Source: Verrucomicrobiales bacterium
GTDB lineage: Bacteria; Verrucomicrobiota; Verrucomicrobiia; Limisphaerales; UBA9464
Length of the DNA: 7,354 nt
Reading direction: 5' to 3'
Assembly: GCA_003445095.1 (NCBI GenBank)
Contig: DLVS01000213.1
Coordinates: 1 to 7,354, forward strand
Positions 5,390 to 7,354 of the stretch are shown here, in pieces. Under the pieces are notes generated by a model that worked only from the letters and a program-made list of their open reading frames with translations, searched no databases and was not told where the DNA came from. A program made the translations under genes and the position numbers. Each line of letters opens with the position of its first letter. Positions within the stretch are counted from its first letter, which is position 1.

Positions 5390-7102
5390 ATGAAGTATTG
5401 CTCCCCAATTCTGCGGCTTATCGCTAGTCTCTTGGTCGCCCTGAACAGCACGGTCACCTGGAGCCAGGAGCCTCCGGTACCGCCCCCCCCCGTTTCTGCT
5501 CCGGATACCTCCGAAGCAGCTAACCCAGTCGAACCGCCGCCCGGCGACGAACCCGAATCCAATGAAAGACCCAGCGTAAGATTCGACGTCAGGTTCGGTC
5601 CCGATCATGACAATAACGTTCAGATCGGAGTCTCGGTGCATGTCAAAAAAGACGAGACGGTGCCAAACGTGGTGGTCATCCAAGCGTCGGCGAAGGTTGA
5701 CGGCACGGTGGAAGACGATGTCGTCGTCATCGGAGGTGAAGCCGTCATCAACGGCCACGTGCGAGGAGACGTGGTCAATGTCGGATCAGGGATTGTGTTG
5801 GGGCCGGATGCGCATATCGATGGGAGTGCCATCGGCGTGTTGGGCGGAGTACAAATGGGAGCCAACTCAGCCGTGGACGGTGACGTCGTCGGAATCCTGG
5901 GAGGCGTCCGTAAAGCCCCGGGAGCGCATGTCGGAGGTACCACCAAAAATATTGCGCTAGGGGATTGGACTGGCATGGATGGGTTTTCGCTGCCGACCTG
6001 GTTAAAGAACACCTTTTCTGAGCTGCTGGTGAAGTTGCGTTTGCTTTCGCTCCGAGTGGGATGGGTGTGGATCGTGGCCGGCTTGTTCCTCGTTTTGTAT
6101 GCGCTGCTGACCGTCGGAGCGCCCGGGGCCGTGAATTCCGTGGTGGCGACCCTGTCCGAACGCCCCGTTACCACGTTCCTCATGGGACTACTCGTCCTAC
6201 CGCTGGCGGCGTTATGCTCATTGATTCTGGTGGCCACCGGCGTGGGTGTCCTCGTGGTCCCGTTTCTTTGGGCCGCCGTTTTCTTTGCTGGATTGATTGG
6301 CAAAGCGGGCCTCTTGCAGTTCATCGGGGCGGCCTTGAGCCGAGGAGCAAAACACGACGTATCGCCACTCGTTGCGTTGCTGATCGGGGCGGTGTTGGTT
6401 TCCCTCCTGTATTGGATCCCTTATCTTGGACTGCTCTTCTGGATGACATTCGCGCTCTGGGCGCTGGGGGCAGCGGTATTGGCTTTATTTGGACGATATC
6501 GTAAGGAGGCACCGGCCGGCGTTTCGGCAGTCCCAGCCGCGCCAGTTCCTTTTAGTCCGTCTTCAGGAATTGTCCCGCAATCCGGCGGCGGAGGCTTAGC
6601 ATTACCGCTCACTCCCGAACCAGCCGGTGTTGAACTCAAGGCAGTGGTCCCCGAATCAGGCACCCCAATCCCGCCCGTTTCCCCCGCGCCGATACCGGCG
6701 GCAACCCCTGAAGTCCCCGACGTCTTGCTGCTCCCGCGAGTCGGCTTTCGGGACCGTTTTTTGGCCACGGTAATCGACTGGGTTCTCCTCGGGATGGTGT
6801 TGTCTTGGCTACATTTCCATCGCCTCAATTACATTCTCGCGCTGGCCTATTTCGTGGGTTTCTGGGTCTGGCGGCACACCACTATCGGGGGACTGCTCTT
6901 GCGGCTGCGCGTCGCCCGACTAGATGGTCGGCCGGTCGACGTAGCCACGGCACTCGTCCGATCACTCGGCGCCCTTTTTGGCGGCTTGGCCCTCGGATTG
7001 GGATATTTCTGGTCGGGCTGGGATCCCGAGAAGCAAGGATGGCATGACAAGATCGCTGGCACAGTGATCGTCAAGGTGCCTAAAACGCAGCCACTGGTTT
7101 AG
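5390..7102 (+). CDS. Membrane protein with bactofilin-like beta-helix and C-terminal RDD domain
   Basis: This 570-residue multi-domain protein begins with a probable signal peptide (about 1-26, hydrophobic core 7-19). A proline- and acid-rich linker follows (27-62). Residues 94-183 form five rungs of 17-19 residues with the V-x-G rhythm of bactofilins (polymer-forming, DUF583-like): starts at 94, 111, 128, 147 and 166, for example VVVIGGEAVINGHVRGD. Membrane helices lie at about 223-243, 262-283, 285-305, 325-345 and 346-367. A Pro/Ala/Gly-rich linker (373-447) leads to an RDD domain (about 450-562), recognised by FRDRFLATVIDWVLL, TIGGLLLRLRVARLDGRP and KQGWHDKIAGTVIV, with about three helices. 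Known bactofilins are cytoplasmic scaffolds; here the signal peptide would put the helix outside the membrane. RDD proteins are linked to transport or ion exchange, but function here is unknown. Start at 5390 is 19 bases after the previous stop and gives the signal peptide at the N-terminus. It is the likely effector or target of the sigma gene upstream. Confidence 0.85.
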   Translation: MKYCSPILRLIASLLVALNSTVTWSQEPPVPPPPVSAPDTSEAANPVEPPPGDEPESNERPSVRFDVRFGPDHDNNVQIGVSVHVKKDETVPNVVVIQASAKVDGTVEDDVVVIGGEAVINGHVRGDVVNVGSGIVLGPDAHIDGSAIGVLGGVQMGANSAVDGDVVGILGGVRKAPGAHVGGTTKNIALGDWTGMDGFSLPTWLKNTFSELLVKLRLLSLRVGWVWIVAGLFLVLYALLTVGAPGAVNSVVATLSERPVTTFLMGLLVLPLAALCSLILVATGVGVLVVPFLWAAVFFAGLIGKAGLLQFIGAALSRGAKHDVSPLVALLIGAVLVSLLYWIPYLGLLFWMTFALWALGAAVLALFGRYRKEAPAGVSAVPAAPVPFSPSSGIVPQSGGGGLALPLTPEPAGVELKAVVPESGTPIPPVSPAPIPAATPEVPDVLLLPRVGFRDRFLATVIDWVLLGMVLSWLHFHRLNYILALAYFVGFWVWRHTTIGGLLLRLRVARLDGRPVDVATALVRSLGALFGGLALGLGYFWSGWDPEKQGWHDKIAGTVIVKVPKTQPLV

Positions 7103-7139
7103 GCGGACAAGGTCTTGGCGGTCGCTTCAGCACAGTTCC

Positions 7140-7354
7140 GTGTTCCGCTTTTTGGGCGGCCGTCGCAGAATCAGCTTCTTGAATCCGCCGGCTGCCAGCG
7201 CGAACCCCGAACCGACTGTCATTCCGCACGAACTGGCCCCGCTTTATTGGTTCGCCGCACTCAACGCGTTGTCCTTCCAACCGGTGCTCATGGGCCCGAT
7301 GATTCTATTTGCCAAATCATTGGGTGCCAGTGCCACGGTCCTGGGAATCTTGGC
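7140..7354 (+). CDS. MFS-type transporter, N-terminal fragment
   Basis: An open frame runs off the window end. After a leader rich in Pro, Ala and Glu it reads LAPLYWFAALNALSF, QPVLMGPMILFAKSLGAS and ATVLGIL. This is the typical first transmembrane helix and following loop of a major facilitator superfamily permease (the YAKSLGAS-ATVLG pattern). Such proteins have about 12 helices, so most of the gene lies beyond the window. No in-frame ATG occurs before the first helix. GTG at 7140 (13 extra basic residues, FRFLGGRRRISF) and TTG at 7179 are both possible starts. The gap to the previous stop is 37 or 76 bases, so it could belong to the same transcript. The substrate cannot be predicted. Confidence 0.6.
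   Translation, partial: MFRFLGGRRRISFLNPPAASANPEPTVIPHELAPLYWFAALNALSFQPVLMGPMILFAKSLGASATVLGIL

Noticed and set aside
5620..6324. Open frame of 234 codons on the minus strand
   Set aside because: It is fully antisense to the beta-helix and membrane part of the 5390-7102 gene, with Thr/Ser/Pro-rich shadow composition.
7108..7117. CAAG-GT-CTTG as a terminator after the 5390-7102 gene
   Set aside because: The stem is only four pairs with a two-base loop and no T tract.

Overview
The window is GC-rich and bacterial, with closely packed genes on both strands. Three things suggest a member of the Verrucomicrobiota or a close PVC relative: the hairpin-rich intergenic repeats, the set of lineage-style hypothetical proteins, and the absence of a convincing Shine-Dalgarno sequence at every start I examined. 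This assignment is inference, since the window has no rRNA or other marker gene.

Layout. Positions 1-422 hold a non-coding array of hairpin modules: two long direct copies (1-118, 306-422), with related modules between them in both orientations. Positions 577-1974 (minus) encode a membrane-anchored protein of unknown function with a pseudopilin-like C-terminal segment. A 115-bp element with exact 11-bp terminal inverted repeats (2020-2134) lies in the gap before a DHDPS/NAL-family lyase (2200-3117, plus). That lyase keeps the Schiff-base lysine and catalytic tyrosine but lacks the substrate-binding arginine of true DapA. It may be a hydroxyproline-pathway deaminase. It abuts, stop to stop, a squalene/phytoene-synthase-family gene on the minus strand (3118 to about 4131).

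Divergent from the squalene-synthase gene is a compact plus-strand cluster that looks like one operon: an ECF sigma factor (4335-4880), a small membrane protein placed like an anti-sigma factor (4894-5370), and a 570-residue membrane protein (5390-7102). The last joins a signal peptide, a bactofilin-like beta-helix, several membrane helices and a C-terminal RDD domain. The gaps within the cluster are 13 and 19 bases. The window ends inside the start of an MFS-type transporter gene (from about 7140).

The most interesting points are the sigma / putative anti-sigma / beta-helix-RDD cluster, which could be an undescribed envelope-sensing system, and the hairpin array, whose stems change sequence between copies while keeping their base pairing.
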